This document shows positions 15,522 to 24,081 of a DNA stretch of 35,008 bases, piece after piece. The stretch's first letter is position 1, and the number at the start of each line of letters is the position of its first letter. The notes beneath the pieces were generated by a model. It saw only the letters and a list, made by a program, of their open reading frames with translations, had not been told where the DNA came from and made no database searches. Origin of the DNA: Cyanobacteria bacterium SZAS LIN-3 (GTDB lineage Bacteria; Cyanobacteriota; Vampirovibrionia; Obscuribacterales; Obscuribacteraceae); assembly GCA_018266215.1 (NCBI GenBank), contig JAFEAV010000070.1:1-35008 (forward strand). Reading direction: 5' to 3'. Made by a program: the position numbers and the translations under genes.

Positions 15522-16646
15522 TCAGTGGTGCAAACCAAAGAGTCCAACCAGTATCTCAATAGCAATGAGGGCGATAACGATTAGCTCCAGAAATTCACTG
15601 CGGGCATGCTGCGCCTGGTCGGTGGCGAAGCGATAGACCTGGCCCACGCTGTCCAGTTTGCTCTCAATTTGTTTCTGCCAGTCGGCCAGGGCAAAACGGG
15701 TGGCCACACCGCGGTAAAGACGCGCGTAGTAAGCGTCGCCTATCATCTTCAGGGCATTTTCCGCGCGGTCGGATAGCTCCTGTACATCAACCAGCAGCGA
15801 ACGCAATTTCTCCGCCTGGCGCTCGGCTATGCCCTTGCCCGACAGCCAGTGCGCACGCCGGCGATTATCGTCCTTCCATCTGTATATTTCGTCCAGATGC
15901 TTATCGAGCAAACTGTCATAGAGCCGCAGCTCGACCAGCTGCGTATTGGCAAATTCAAGAATGCTCTCGGTAATATCGGCGCCCTCCACCGAATCATAAA
16001 TGAAGGCCAGGTCCCAGGTGACGATCACAAGCTCATTATCAAAGTAGCTAAATTTTATGCGCATGGCTTCGTCCTGCTCACCGGGCGAAAGCGGCGTCAC
16101 TTCACCGGCCACCAGCGAGGCCAGGGAGCCCTTATGCTCCTGCACCAGGGTGCTGGCATTGATCGCCTGGGCAAATTTATTTACCTCGGCGACGAAATAA
16201 TCTTCAACCAGAGCGTCGTGCGGTTTGGTGAAAACATGCTCCACTTCCTTGAGCACATTTTGCAAAATCTGCTCCGCTTCATTGACCAGATTTTTGGAGG
16301 TGCGCAGGTCGCGCGAAAGATTGGCAAAATCGTACCAGCTGCCCGAGAAAGGCACCGAAAATCTGATGGCAATAGTACCGTAGTCAAAGATCTTGAGACG
16401 TATGGAAGCACTCCTGCCGTCCACATCCACCGGCGGCAACTCTGCCACCAGGGGTGCCACCGCAAACTGCAAGTATGAAGGCGCGGTGAAAGTGCTGAAT
16501 TTTATCTGGTCCGGCTGATAGCCCTTTGTACTGGAAGCGCTCAATTTGAGTAGATCAATTTGAGTGGCTACGTCATAGACAAAATAGGCACGAAGAAATC
16601 CGCTCTCTATTGCTATATCCGTAGCCCGGGCCTGTGTATCGATCAT
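15522..16646 (-). CDS. RMD1/DUF155-like tail-anchored protein
   Basis: A 374-residue protein. Its features match the RMD1/DUF155 family: an early strand segment with IFDYGTIAIRF, a central FSYFDNELVIVTWDLAFIYDS region, long helical stretches (about 235-345), and a C-terminal membrane helix (LELIVIALIAIEILVGL, about 353-371) ending the protein. In eukaryotes the family includes mitochondrial Rmd1/RMND1; bacterial members are uncharacterised. The bulk would face the cytoplasm with the tail in the inner membrane. It is a single gene convergent with the TPR-thioredoxin gene (38-base gap) and divergent from the metalloprotease pair. The assignment is by pattern recall without an alignment. Confidence 0.6.
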   Translation of the reverse strand: MIDTQARATDIAIESGFLRAYFVYDVATQIDLLKLSASSTKGYQPDQIKFSTFTAPSYLQFAVAPLVAELPPVDVDGRSASIRLKIFDYGTIAIRFSVPFSGSWYDFANLSRDLRTSKNLVNEAEQILQNVLKEVEHVFTKPHDALVEDYFVAEVNKFAQAINASTLVQEHKGSLASLVAGEVTPLSPGEQDEAMRIKFSYFDNELVIVTWDLAFIYDSVEGADITESILEFANTQLVELRLYDSLLDKHLDEIYRWKDDNRRRAHWLSGKGIAERQAEKLRSLLVDVQELSDRAENALKMIGDAYYARLYRGVATRFALADWQKQIESKLDSVGQVYRFATDQAQHARSEFLELIVIALIAIEILVGLFGLHH

Positions 16647-16677
16647 TACAGAAACTCCGTATCGTATTTATACGTGC

Positions 16678-16705
16678 TTGCCATCTGGGCTTCTTTTGTT
16701 ATTAT
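16678..16705 (+). promoter_or_regulatory. Candidate sigma-70 promoter of the metalloprotease pair
   Basis: TTGCCA (16678-16683) and TATTAT (16700-16705) are separated by 16 bases in the divergent gap between the RMD1-like gene and the first protease gene. Transcription would start about 45 bases before the ATG at 16758. Confidence 0.42.
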
Positions 16706-16757
16706 GGGGGGCCGGGGCAAACCGCTTCGTTTATAGCCCCTAGCTGTCTGGAGACGT

Positions 16758-17795
16758 ATGTATTTGCATAGTCGGTTAAAACAGGCAGCCGCGGCCGTAT
16801 TTGTGGCCTCTATATTAGCGCTTTCCGCCGCTTCGGCGGTGCTCGCCGAGGGACAACGTCACGCGCCGACTTCCTATCTGCCCCAGGCAAGGCAGATGTA
16901 CAGAGCTAAGCGTTACGCCGAAGCCTCCAGGCTCTACGGCCTGGCCATCCAGAATGAAGGCGCGGGAGCCGGCGGCTACCTGTATATGGCCCATTGCGAG
17001 TACATGCTCGGCCACCTGAGCCAGGCTCTACATTACTATCAATTCATCACCCAAAATTATCGTGCCCTACCAGAGGCAAAGAGCGCAGCCCTGTATGTGG
17101 CCCAGCTGGAACCCATTGCCCGCAAGCAGACACGGATGCTGGCCCATGTTTCGCTCTCCGGTATGGGCGCCCAGGGTACGACGCTTCTGGACCGCTTTGA
17201 GATTGTCCGGCCGACCGCCGGCCATCCCGAGGTTTCGACCACCACAATCGACTCGGTCAAGGAATTTGTGCGCTCCTTGCCGCCGCAAATACAGAGTCTG
17301 CTCCAGACCAACGGCATAAAATTTTGCATAACTCCGACTCTTATCGATAAGGACCCGGCCCTGGGCTATCAGGAAGGTCGCGGCTACGACGGCTATACCT
17401 ACAAGCGCTGTCCCGGCATGTTCAAAGGTAACACCGTTATAATCTGCGAGCGCCTGGTGGACGAAGCCAGCAACGACGTCGAGGCCCCGCTTCCGGTAAG
17501 CAGCATCGCCAATACTTTCCACCACGAGATAGGTCACGCCCTCGACTCCTGCCTGGGCAATTTCAGCGCCAGCGAAGACTATCGCCATCCCTACTATCTT
17601 GATGTGGCGCGCATCCCCGCCGATGGTGCCGGCAGCGTCTCCTATTACACCCAGAAATCTCTGGCCGGACAACAAGAATCGTGCGCCGAAATTACAGCCA
17701 ATGTACTCGGTCACGGCGGTGTTAATGCCTCAGCCCTGCGGGCATATTTCCCACAGTCCATGCTCGCCATCAGAAAGAAACTAAATATAGAGTGA
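16758..17795 (+). CDS. Secreted TPR-zinc metalloprotease-like protein (first of tandem pair)
   Basis: A 345-residue protein with a signal peptide (1-30, VLA followed by EG). A short TPR-like region (about 38-118) precedes a metallopeptidase domain (about 145-345). The zinc signature FHHEIGHALD places H256, E257 and H260; downstream QQESCAEITA offers E311 (or E307) as third ligand, a gluzincin-type arrangement. A conserved segment, GYQEGRGYDGYTYKRCPGMF, precedes it. The arrangement (GRG-G pocket, HExxH, then a Glu in an acidic helix) recalls anthrax lethal factor-like (M34) peptidases, but this is inference. GGAG lies four bases upstream of the start. A near-identical architecture follows four bases after the stop. 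It probably acts in the periplasm or outside the cell. Confidence 0.8.
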   Translation: MYLHSRLKQAAAAVFVASILALSAASAVLAEGQRHAPTSYLPQARQMYRAKRYAEASRLYGLAIQNEGAGAGGYLYMAHCEYMLGHLSQALHYYQFITQNYRALPEAKSAALYVAQLEPIARKQTRMLAHVSLSGMGAQGTTLLDRFEIVRPTAGHPEVSTTTIDSVKEFVRSLPPQIQSLLQTNGIKFCITPTLIDKDPALGYQEGRGYDGYTYKRCPGMFKGNTVIICERLVDEASNDVEAPLPVSSIANTFHHEIGHALDSCLGNFSASEDYRHPYYLDVARIPADGAGSVSYYTQKSLAGQQESCAEITANVLGHGGVNASALRAYFPQSMLAIRKKLNIE

Positions 17796-17799
17796 GACA

Positions 17800-18846
17800 T
17801 TGAAAGACCGGATTGTTTGCTGCTTTTTGGCGATCACTCTGCTGGGCGTCCCCGCGGCAACAAGTGCACCCCCGGCCACTCCCCCTTTGCTCAACCGGGG
17901 CTATCAGCTCTACCAGGCAAAAAAATACGACGAGGCCAGCTCGGCTTTCTGGCAGGCGATTCAGCAGGAACGTGCCGGCGCCTCGGCTTACCTTTATATG
18001 GCGCACTGTCAGTATGCCCTCGGACACCTGAAACAGGCCATCAGTTACTACCGCTATGCCCGGGACAACTACCGGGGCAGCGCCGAAGCTGGAGTGGCAG
18101 CCCAGTATCTGGCACGCCTGGAGCCGGCGACCTCGGCAACGCCGGCAGCAACGCAGTCAAAAAGCGGCGCGGCGGACAGTGCTTCCAGCGGTGCGATTTC
18201 GGGCAATCTGCTTGAGCGCATCGAAATAACACGACCGGTGGTGGGTCACCCCGAAGTATCGAAACTGACAATCAGTGCCATTCAAGAAGATCTGAAAAAA
18301 CTGCCTAAAGGGGTGAAGGACATCCTCATTAAAGGCGGCATCAAATTTTGCATCACCACGACTCTCATTGATAAATACCCGGCCATGGCCTACCAGGAAG
18401 GTCGCGGCTACGACGGCCATTCGCTCAAGCGCTGCCCGGGCCTGTTTGACACGCCCACAGTGGTAATCTGCGAACGCGTCGTCGATGAAGGCAATGACGA
18501 AGTGGAGGCGCCGATTGCAATATCAAAAATAACCCAGACTTTTTATCACGAAATAGGACACGCCCTGGATGACTGCCTGGGCGACTACAGCATGAAAGAC
18601 GACTACCGCCACGCCTACTATCTGGACATCGCGCGCATCCCGCCGGAAGCCGCCGGGCGCCTGGCATACTACATGCAAAAGTCAATTGCCGGTCAACAGG
18701 AGAGTTGCGGCGAAATCACCGCTGTGGCTCTCGGTAGCGGAGACCGCAATGCCGAAGACATCAGAACCTATTTCCCCTTAACCATGGCCTTTATCAAGAA
18801 AAAACTGAACATCGATCAGATGCTCAAGGAAACACCCTCAGAATAG
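17800..18846 (+). CDS. Secreted TPR-zinc metalloprotease-like protein (second of tandem pair)
   Basis: A 348-residue paralogue of the preceding gene, beginning at TTG 17800 just four bases after its stop. It has a signal peptide (about 1-22), a TPR-like region (about 30-108), a Ser/Ala-rich linker (about 110-135) that is longer than in the first copy, and the peptidase domain. The signature FYHEIGHALD gives H250, E251 and H254, and QQESCGEITA gives E305 as probable third ligand. The segments GHPEVS, YQEGRGYDG, KRCPG and VICER are shared with the first copy, so the pair arose by local duplication. No strong Shine-Dalgarno is visible, and translation may be coupled to the first gene. Both copies retain the catalytic residues. 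Confidence 0.8.
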   Translation: MKDRIVCCFLAITLLGVPAATSAPPATPPLLNRGYQLYQAKKYDEASSAFWQAIQQERAGASAYLYMAHCQYALGHLKQAISYYRYARDNYRGSAEAGVAAQYLARLEPATSATPAATQSKSGAADSASSGAISGNLLERIEITRPVVGHPEVSKLTISAIQEDLKKLPKGVKDILIKGGIKFCITTTLIDKYPAMAYQEGRGYDGHSLKRCPGLFDTPTVVICERVVDEGNDEVEAPIAISKITQTFYHEIGHALDDCLGDYSMKDDYRHAYYLDIARIPPEAAGRLAYYMQKSIAGQQESCGEITAVALGSGDRNAEDIRTYFPLTMAFIKKKLNIDQMLKETPSE

Positions 18847-18851
18847 GGCGC

Positions 18852-18867
18852 GCACCACATGTGGTGC
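18852..18867. other. Perfect 16-base palindrome between convergent genes
   Basis: GCACCACATGTGGTGC is a perfect palindrome lying six bases after the stop of the second protease gene and 15 bases before the stop of the opposing TPR gene. It could form a cruciform or hairpin acting as a bidirectional terminator, but no T-run follows on either strand. A protein-binding site is an alternative. Confidence 0.45.
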
Positions 18868-18881
18868 AGAAGCGAAATGAG

Positions 18882-19532
18882 CTACTGACTGTTCTTATTG
18901 TTGCCCACGGCACGCAGTGACACTGAAACGCGGCCGAGAGCGCAGGCCTGGATATGGTCGGCTTCTTCGTGGCGTCCGTTGGTGCGCAGCAGATTGGCGT
19001 AATTTTCCATCAAGGAAATCAGGTCGGAGTCAAAAGGTCCGGCCTTCTCTTTGAAGATATCGAGGGCCGTGCAGTAATACTTTTCCGCTTCTTCGTTCTT
19101 GTTGAGCTCCTGCAAAATCATGGCCAGGTTGTGCGCCACCTTGCCCACTTCCATGTGCTTGCGACCGAGAGTCTTCTCGTAAATACTGAGGATCTTGCGA
19201 CAGAGCGTCTCGGCCTCGGCATAGCGAGCCTTTTCATAGTAGAGACTGGCTAAATGGTTGGAGCTTTCGGCCATCTTCTGGTGATAGGGACCATAGGTGG
19301 CGGCGGTCACTTCGATAGCGCGATTGAGCAATTTCTCCGCCTCGTCATCCTGACCCAGTCTGTGGTCCGACTCAGCCAGCTTGTGAAGAGACACCACCAG
19401 ACGGGGATCACGATGCTCAAAATTTTCGGCCAGGGCAAGAGCGGCTCGGCGACCGGCCTGGGCTGCGACAAAATCGCCTTTCTCGGCGGCCTGATCAGCC
19501 TTGGCTGTGAGTTCTTCCCAGGTTTCTGACAT
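18882..19532 (-). CDS. Kinesin-light-chain-type TPR protein
   Basis: A 216-residue, soluble, signal-less protein. The ATG at 19532 is preferred over a TTG four codons earlier because AAGGT lies four bases before it. Four or five 42-residue TPR_12-like repeats run from about 25 to 200. They have the typical kinesin-light-chain pattern (LHKLAESDHRLGQDDEAEKL, SNHLASLYYEKARYAEAETL, AHNLAMILQELNKNEEAEKY and so on), and the tail is polar. Such proteins act as cytoplasmic protein-interaction scaffolds. Its gene is convergent with the protease pair and divergent from the repeat-protein gene. No partner can be deduced. A TGTTATAAG extended -10-like site at 19573-19565 on the minus strand could be its promoter. 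Confidence 0.85.
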   Translation of the reverse strand: MSETWEELTAKADQAAEKGDFVAAQAGRRAALALAENFEHRDPRLVVSLHKLAESDHRLGQDDEAEKLLNRAIEVTAATYGPYHQKMAESSNHLASLYYEKARYAEAETLCRKILSIYEKTLGRKHMEVGKVAHNLAMILQELNKNEEAEKYYCTALDIFKEKAGPFDSDLISLMENYANLLRTNGRHEEADHIQACALGRVSVSLRAVGNNKNSQ

Positions 19533-19697
19533 ATTGACCTTCAAAACAGTCTCGACGCTTCTCTCTTATAACAAACTAATACCCGCCGGACACTGCTCCT
19601 GCGAGCAATCTAAAACAATGTTAATACCACCCGGAGCCTCTCCACATGGTGGCAAATCACCGGCAAGACGGGGCAAAAAGCCCGACAATATATACGT

Positions 19698-19703
19698 TAT
19701 AAT
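19698..19703 (+). promoter_or_regulatory. Candidate -10 element of the LE-repeat protein gene
   Basis: A consensus TATAAT lies 35 bases upstream of the ATG at 19739. No convincing -35 hexamer is present, so transcription may rely on an activator. The rest of the 206-base gap (19533-19738) shows nothing else I can support on the plus strand. Confidence 0.4.
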
Positions 19704-19738
19704 CTGATGGTAGATAGGTCGAATAATCGAAAAGGCTC

Positions 19739-21253
19739 ATGACTGAAGCTCTTGCCCAGCCACTCAAGGTTTTTATCGCGCAGATACTGATCTGCCTCAC
19801 CATTTCGTTGAGCGTGGCCGGCAGCACCGTTCCCGTCCTGGCACAGGCCGCTGCCTCTGCCAACAATCAAGCTCTGGTCAAGTTGGAAAAGAAATTTTTT
19901 GAGCATACCTACCCCTCAGACAGCGATGACGACCGCATCGGCAGACTGGAAAAGCTCATCTTTGGTGAGACCAAGAGCGGCGATCCCCAGAGTCGTCTGG
20001 CCGAAATACAGAAAATCGTAGCCACAAACGACATTCCGTCGGATTCTTCCTCGGGTTCGTCGTCTGATTCATCCAGCTCGACCGCCTCCTCATCGGGCCA
20101 GTCATCGGCCGGGCAGGGGACTTCCGGCAGTAGCCCGACCACCGCCGGTACCGCCTCATCCGCCGCCGTACCGGGAGCGAGTTATCCCCGGGTCGACGCC
20201 CTGGAAGAGCTTTTGCTGGGCCAGACTTACAAAACAACGGCCCTGGAAAAACGTCTGGGGCAACTGGAAAAGAAAGCCTTTGGCCGCCCCAGCACCAGCG
20301 ACGATATGAGCTCTCGCACCGACGCCCTTGAACAGTACTGGCAAAAGAGCCTCTCACCGGCCCTCAATCAAAAATACGACCGCGCCCTCACCCAGCTGGA
20401 AAGCCAGGTAATAGGCCAGTCTTATCCGGACAAGCCGATCATCGAAAGATTGCAGACCCTGGAGGGAATTGTTTTCCCCAACGATCCGCCCGACACTCAT
20501 TCTTCCATCAAAGACCAGCTGGAAACACTGGCCAACGCAGTACAGATAAGCCAGAAGCAAGGCCGCCGTCCGACGGCATCGGCCGGGGATCAGGGCCAAC
20601 CGGCGCCGCAGTCGTACGCGCAGCAACAGGCGGCGATGAACAACGCCCCCGGCCAGTACGGCAGCTACACCCAGAACAATCCCTATAACAGCGGCTCTTC
20701 GGCGGCCAGCGGAAGCTACGGCTCCCAAATGGGTTACAGCGGAGCGGGTTACGGCGGCACCGCAGGCTCGACCTACGGCGCCCAGACCGGCTATGCCAAC
20801 ACCGATCACACCTATCCCGGTCAGCCCGCCGCCAACTCTTACACCAGCAACGGTCAATACACGACCAGCCAGGTGCCGAGCAGCCAACCGAGCAACTACG
20901 GCCAGATAACACCATTTACAAACAGTGCCGCCAACAATGAGTCGTACGGCAGCAACAGCACCAATCAAAACGGCAGCGAACCGAACAAAGGTCACCCTCT
21001 GCTCAAAGGCCTGGCCAAGGCCCTGGGCGCGGCGGCCGGACTGGCAGCCGGTGCCGTCGGCAGCGGCATGATGTACGGCGGCGGATACGGCGGCTACGGC
21101 TATGGCGGCTATCCCATGGGCGGTTACGGCGGCTACGGTTACGGCGGTTATCCGATGGGGGGCTACGGCGGCTATGGCGGCTATCCCATGGGCGGCATCA
21201 ATATCAACGGCTTGGGCGGATATGGCGGCAGCAGTCTCGGCCGCTGGTGGTAA
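19739..21253 (+). CDS. Secreted protein with three LE-rich repeats and a Gly/Tyr-rich tail
   Basis: A 504-residue protein, not a family I can name. An N-terminal hydrophobic signal (about 9-36, VLAQ) is followed by three copies of a repeat of about 50 residues (45-94, 152-201, 216-266). Each has the pattern LE-x2-hydrophobic-x-G-x-(S/T)-Y, a charged spacer, RLxxLE-x2-hydrophobic-(F)-G, and a closing helix. A Ser/Gly-rich linker separates repeats 1 and 2. Residues 270-430 are Gln/Asn/Ser/Tyr-rich. A hydrophobic Ala/Gly segment (about 420-440) leads to a tail built of GGYGGYGYGGYPM units. The composition suggests a surface-exposed, self-associating envelope protein. The next gene starts 12 bases after the stop, so the two are probably co-transcribed. 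Confidence 0.72.
   Translation: MTEALAQPLKVFIAQILICLTISLSVAGSTVPVLAQAAASANNQALVKLEKKFFEHTYPSDSDDDRIGRLEKLIFGETKSGDPQSRLAEIQKIVATNDIPSDSSSGSSSDSSSSTASSSGQSSAGQGTSGSSPTTAGTASSAAVPGASYPRVDALEELLLGQTYKTTALEKRLGQLEKKAFGRPSTSDDMSSRTDALEQYWQKSLSPALNQKYDRALTQLESQVIGQSYPDKPIIERLQTLEGIVFPNDPPDTHSSIKDQLETLANAVQISQKQGRRPTASAGDQGQPAPQSYAQQQAAMNNAPGQYGSYTQNNPYNSGSSAASGSYGSQMGYSGAGYGGTAGSTYGAQTGYANTDHTYPGQPAANSYTSNGQYTTSQVPSSQPSNYGQITPFTNSAANNESYGSNSTNQNGSEPNKGHPLLKGLAKALGAAAGLAAGAVGSGMMYGGGYGGYGYGGYPMGGYGGYGYGGYPMGGYGGYGGYPMGGININGLGGYGGSSLGRWW
21076..21231 (+). repeat. GGY-rich tandem coding repeat
   Basis: The 3' end of the gene consists of near-repeats encoding GGYGGYGYGGYPM units, about three copies. 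At the DNA level these are ggcggctac/tatggc variants. Such low-complexity repeats are prone to copy-number change. Confidence 0.6.
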
Positions 21254-21265
21254 TTGCGAGGACAG

Positions 21266-22117
21266 ATGAATTCACTGACAATGTTCAAGAGGACCGCTCG
21301 GGTGGCTCTCCTTACGGCTATGGCTTGTGCCCTGCCGCTGGTATCGACGATTGGAAGAATGGAGGCGGCAGTGCAGTCGACTAAATCGGAAGTCAAAACC
21401 CCACTCAATTTTGCCCACCGCGGCGGCCGCAAGTGGGCGCCGGAAAACACCATGAGCGCCTTTAGAAAGAGCGTTGAACTGGGCGTAGACGGCATCGAGC
21501 TCGACATCCACAAATGCAAATCCGGCGAACTCGTGGTCATCCACGACGACACGGTCAACCGCACCACCAATGGTACCGGTGCCGTTAAGGATATGACCTG
21601 GAGCGAACTCTCCGCTCTCGACGCCGGCACCTGGTACGACAAAAAATTTGCCGGCGAAAAATTGCCCCTGCTCAAAGAAGTGCTGGACATGGTGAACGGC
21701 AAGCTGACCATCAATGTGGAAATCAAAAACTGTCCCACAATCTACGAAGGCATAGACGACGATCTGATCAAGATGCTGGACGCCTATCCTTATCCGGATC
21801 GCATCGTCATCAGCTCCTTCGATCACCAGGTCATCCACAGCATCGCTAAGAAGACCAAGAAATACAAACTGGCTCTGCTTGGAGATTCGGTCATCTATGA
21901 CCTGGCCGGCTACGCCGACAAAGTCGGAGCAAAAGCCTGGAACCCAGATTTTGACTGCGTGCGCGAAGACTCAATGAAAGCGGCCCACGATCACGGCCTG
22001 GAAGTAAACACATGGACGGTCAACAAGATCGAAGACTGGAAGAAAGCACGCGACTTGCATGTCGACTGCATCATCACCGATGACCCCGAAGGCCTGAAAA
22101 AATTCCTGCAGAATTAG
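21266..22117 (+). CDS. Secreted glycerophosphodiester phosphodiesterase
   Basis: A 283-residue protein with an N-terminal signal-like segment (about 8-34) and a complete GDPD domain. The motifs are AHRGG (H51, R52), PEN (E60, N61), the metal-binding ELD (E78, D80), and IHDDTVNRTTNGTG with H93 as the general acid/base. Further on come VEIKNC, FDHQVI, NTWTVN and the closing DCIITDDPE. The family hydrolyses glycerophosphodiesters to glycerol-3-phosphate and an alcohol, providing phosphate and glycerol or recycling envelope lipids. The ATG at 21266 is chosen because GAGGA lies just upstream; a second ATG five codons on has no such site. It follows the LE-repeat gene in one transcript. Length and motifs fit the UgpQ/GlpQ family, and all catalytic residues are present. 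Confidence 0.92.
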   Translation: MNSLTMFKRTARVALLTAMACALPLVSTIGRMEAAVQSTKSEVKTPLNFAHRGGRKWAPENTMSAFRKSVELGVDGIELDIHKCKSGELVVIHDDTVNRTTNGTGAVKDMTWSELSALDAGTWYDKKFAGEKLPLLKEVLDMVNGKLTINVEIKNCPTIYEGIDDDLIKMLDAYPYPDRIVISSFDHQVIHSIAKKTKKYKLALLGDSVIYDLAGYADKVGAKAWNPDFDCVREDSMKAAHDHGLEVNTWTVNKIEDWKKARDLHVDCIITDDPEGLKKFLQN

Positions 22118-22123
22118 AACAGG

Positions 22124-24061
22124 TCAGTGCCTGCCCTTTTTATTCTTCTTGCCCCTGTGTGACTTGACGGCCTTTTCCTCACTCGGAGAAGTACTGGCGA
22201 TCGGGGAAAGATTCTTCGCCGCAGCACCGTTTGAATCGGCTTCGGCTACTGCATGCGCGGTACCATTATCGCCAGGCTCCTCTGCCGGAGCCACCTGCGG
22301 CCTGCCGGGCTCTTCGTCTTCGTCGTCATCCTGGGCCAGGGGCAGGGAAAACCAGAAGGTCGAGCCGCCGCTGTCCGGCTGTTCCACACCAATTTGGCCG
22401 CCGTGCTGTTCGACAATAGCCTTGGCGATGGCCAGGCCCAATCCGGAGCCGGGCTTCTGCTTGCCATCGGTCGAACGCAATTGCTCGAAGCGACCGAAGA
22501 GCTTATGCACCTGCGCCTTGGGCACGCCGGGGCCATGATCGGTGACGTTAAAGCGACAATTCTGGCCCATGCTGCGACACTCGACCAGGATAGTGTCACC
22601 GGCGGGGGAAAACTTGATGGCATTGGCCAGGAAGTTGGTCAGGACTTGCAGGGTGCGGTCTTCGTCACAGTAGAGATCGAGCCCGGGCTCAATTTTGGTT
22701 TCAATAGTCAAATTGGCTTCCATGGCCAGTCCCTTAACGCCGTCAACGGCGCGCGAGACGAGTGAACCGGCGTCGATCACATCCATAAGCAGATCCAGTT
22801 TGCCCGATTCGACCTTGCGCATGTCGAGGATATCGTTGATAAGGCGCATCAAGCGGTCGGCTTCACTGGCTGCAATTTTGACCACCGGCAGGGTGGCTTT
22901 GGGATCCACTTCCCCGGCGTTGTTTTCCATGATGCCCAGGGCCGTACGGATGGAAGCGAGCGGTGTGCGCAATTCATGCGATACCATTGAATAAAAGTCT
23001 TTGACTTTGTCCTCGACTTCCTTGCGCTCGGTGATATCGCGGACGATACCGCTAAAAACATTGTATTTGCCGAGATTGACAATACTGACCGAAACTTCAA
23101 CCGGGAATTTCTCCCCGTCGCTGCGCACGGCAATGAGCTCACGCACGGCTCCGGTAGATTTGGTCCAGGCCTTGCCCGGGCGCTTGTCGCCTCCGACGTC
23201 CAGACCATCGAGCAAAAAGCCGGGGATAAAATTTTGAATATCGCGCTCGATGATATTGGTCAGCTCACAGCCCATCATCTCGCCAAAAACGGCATTGGCC
23301 GATTCAATTTTGCCGCTGCTGCGGATAGTAATGATGCCGTCGGGGGCGGTGTCGACCAGGGCGCGCATGCGCGCTTCGCGTTCGGACAGGGCTTGCTGGG
23401 CTTCGCGCAGGGTCTTCTCAGAGGAGTAGCGCTCCTGCACAAATCTGTTCACGCCGAATATCAATACCACCATCACAAGCAGAGCCGAACAGAGCAACAC
23501 CGTAATCCCGACCATGAGCCAGACCGAAGCTCGTTCCAGCTCATTGAAGCGGTCGGTCATCTCCTTGTTGATGGTGCGCGATACGTCCTTAGCCAGCCAT
23601 TCTACGTGCTGTGTCAGGCGGCCCTCGTCAAACTTGCGCGAGCGTTCAAGAGCCGCTTCCATGCCGCTGGAATCACGCTGTTTTAAAACCTCCTCAGCGC
23701 AACTCTTGCGGAAGCTGATAGACTCATCGAGTTCATCCAGGAGCATCTGATAGCGCGTATTGTCGGAAAGCAGGCGACGCAACTGCGTCAAATACTCATT
23801 GATATGATTAAAACAGACGGCGTAGCGGTCAAGATTGTCCCGGCCCTGAGTCAATAAATACTCGTGCTCGCGCTCTTCGGCGCGGTTCAACTCCAGTACG
23901 ACAGAGTCCAGCAATTGCACCAGCTGAAATTGCTTGGAGGCAAGCTGGCTATTTTCCAGTCGTTCAAGCGAAAGGCTGAGGGTGGTGGAGCCCACGTAAA
24001 AAAGCACACAGGCGACTATCGTGATAATCGCGGTGGTTTTTGTGGTGAGCGATAATTTCAT
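22124..24061 (-). CDS. Membrane sensor histidine kinase (CHASE3-like, PAS, HisKA, HATPase)
   Basis: A 645-residue kinase. Two membrane helices (about 9-31 and 182-206) enclose a helical extracytoplasmic domain of about 150 residues resembling CHASE3/4HB_MCP. A PAS domain follows (about 228-345, ending VRDITERK), then HisKA with phospho-acceptor H362 in SHELRTP. The HATPase_c domain shows NAIKF, DHGPGVPK and GSGLGLAIAKAIVEQHGG. An Asp/Glu-rich then basic tail (about 575-645) is probably disordered. It is the last gene of a four-gene minus-strand operon and begins 20 bases after the response regulator. The core is closely similar to the second kinase at 28431-30734, which points to duplication. 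The stimulus is unknown. Confidence 0.93.
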   Translation of the reverse strand: MKLSLTTKTTAIITIVACVLFYVGSTTLSLSLERLENSQLASKQFQLVQLLDSVVLELNRAEEREHEYLLTQGRDNLDRYAVCFNHINEYLTQLRRLLSDNTRYQMLLDELDESISFRKSCAEEVLKQRDSSGMEAALERSRKFDEGRLTQHVEWLAKDVSRTINKEMTDRFNELERASVWLMVGITVLLCSALLVMVVLIFGVNRFVQERYSSEKTLREAQQALSEREARMRALVDTAPDGIITIRSSGKIESANAVFGEMMGCELTNIIERDIQNFIPGFLLDGLDVGGDKRPGKAWTKSTGAVRELIAVRSDGEKFPVEVSVSIVNLGKYNVFSGIVRDITERKEVEDKVKDFYSMVSHELRTPLASIRTALGIMENNAGEVDPKATLPVVKIAASEADRLMRLINDILDMRKVESGKLDLLMDVIDAGSLVSRAVDGVKGLAMEANLTIETKIEPGLDLYCDEDRTLQVLTNFLANAIKFSPAGDTILVECRSMGQNCRFNVTDHGPGVPKAQVHKLFGRFEQLRSTDGKQKPGSGLGLAIAKAIVEQHGGQIGVEQPDSGGSTFWFSLPLAQDDDEDEEPGRPQVAPAEEPGDNGTAHAVAEADSNGAAAKNLSPIASTSPSEEKAVKSHRGKKNKKGRH

Positions 24062-24081
24062 GGTTACACGATTGCTTCAGT

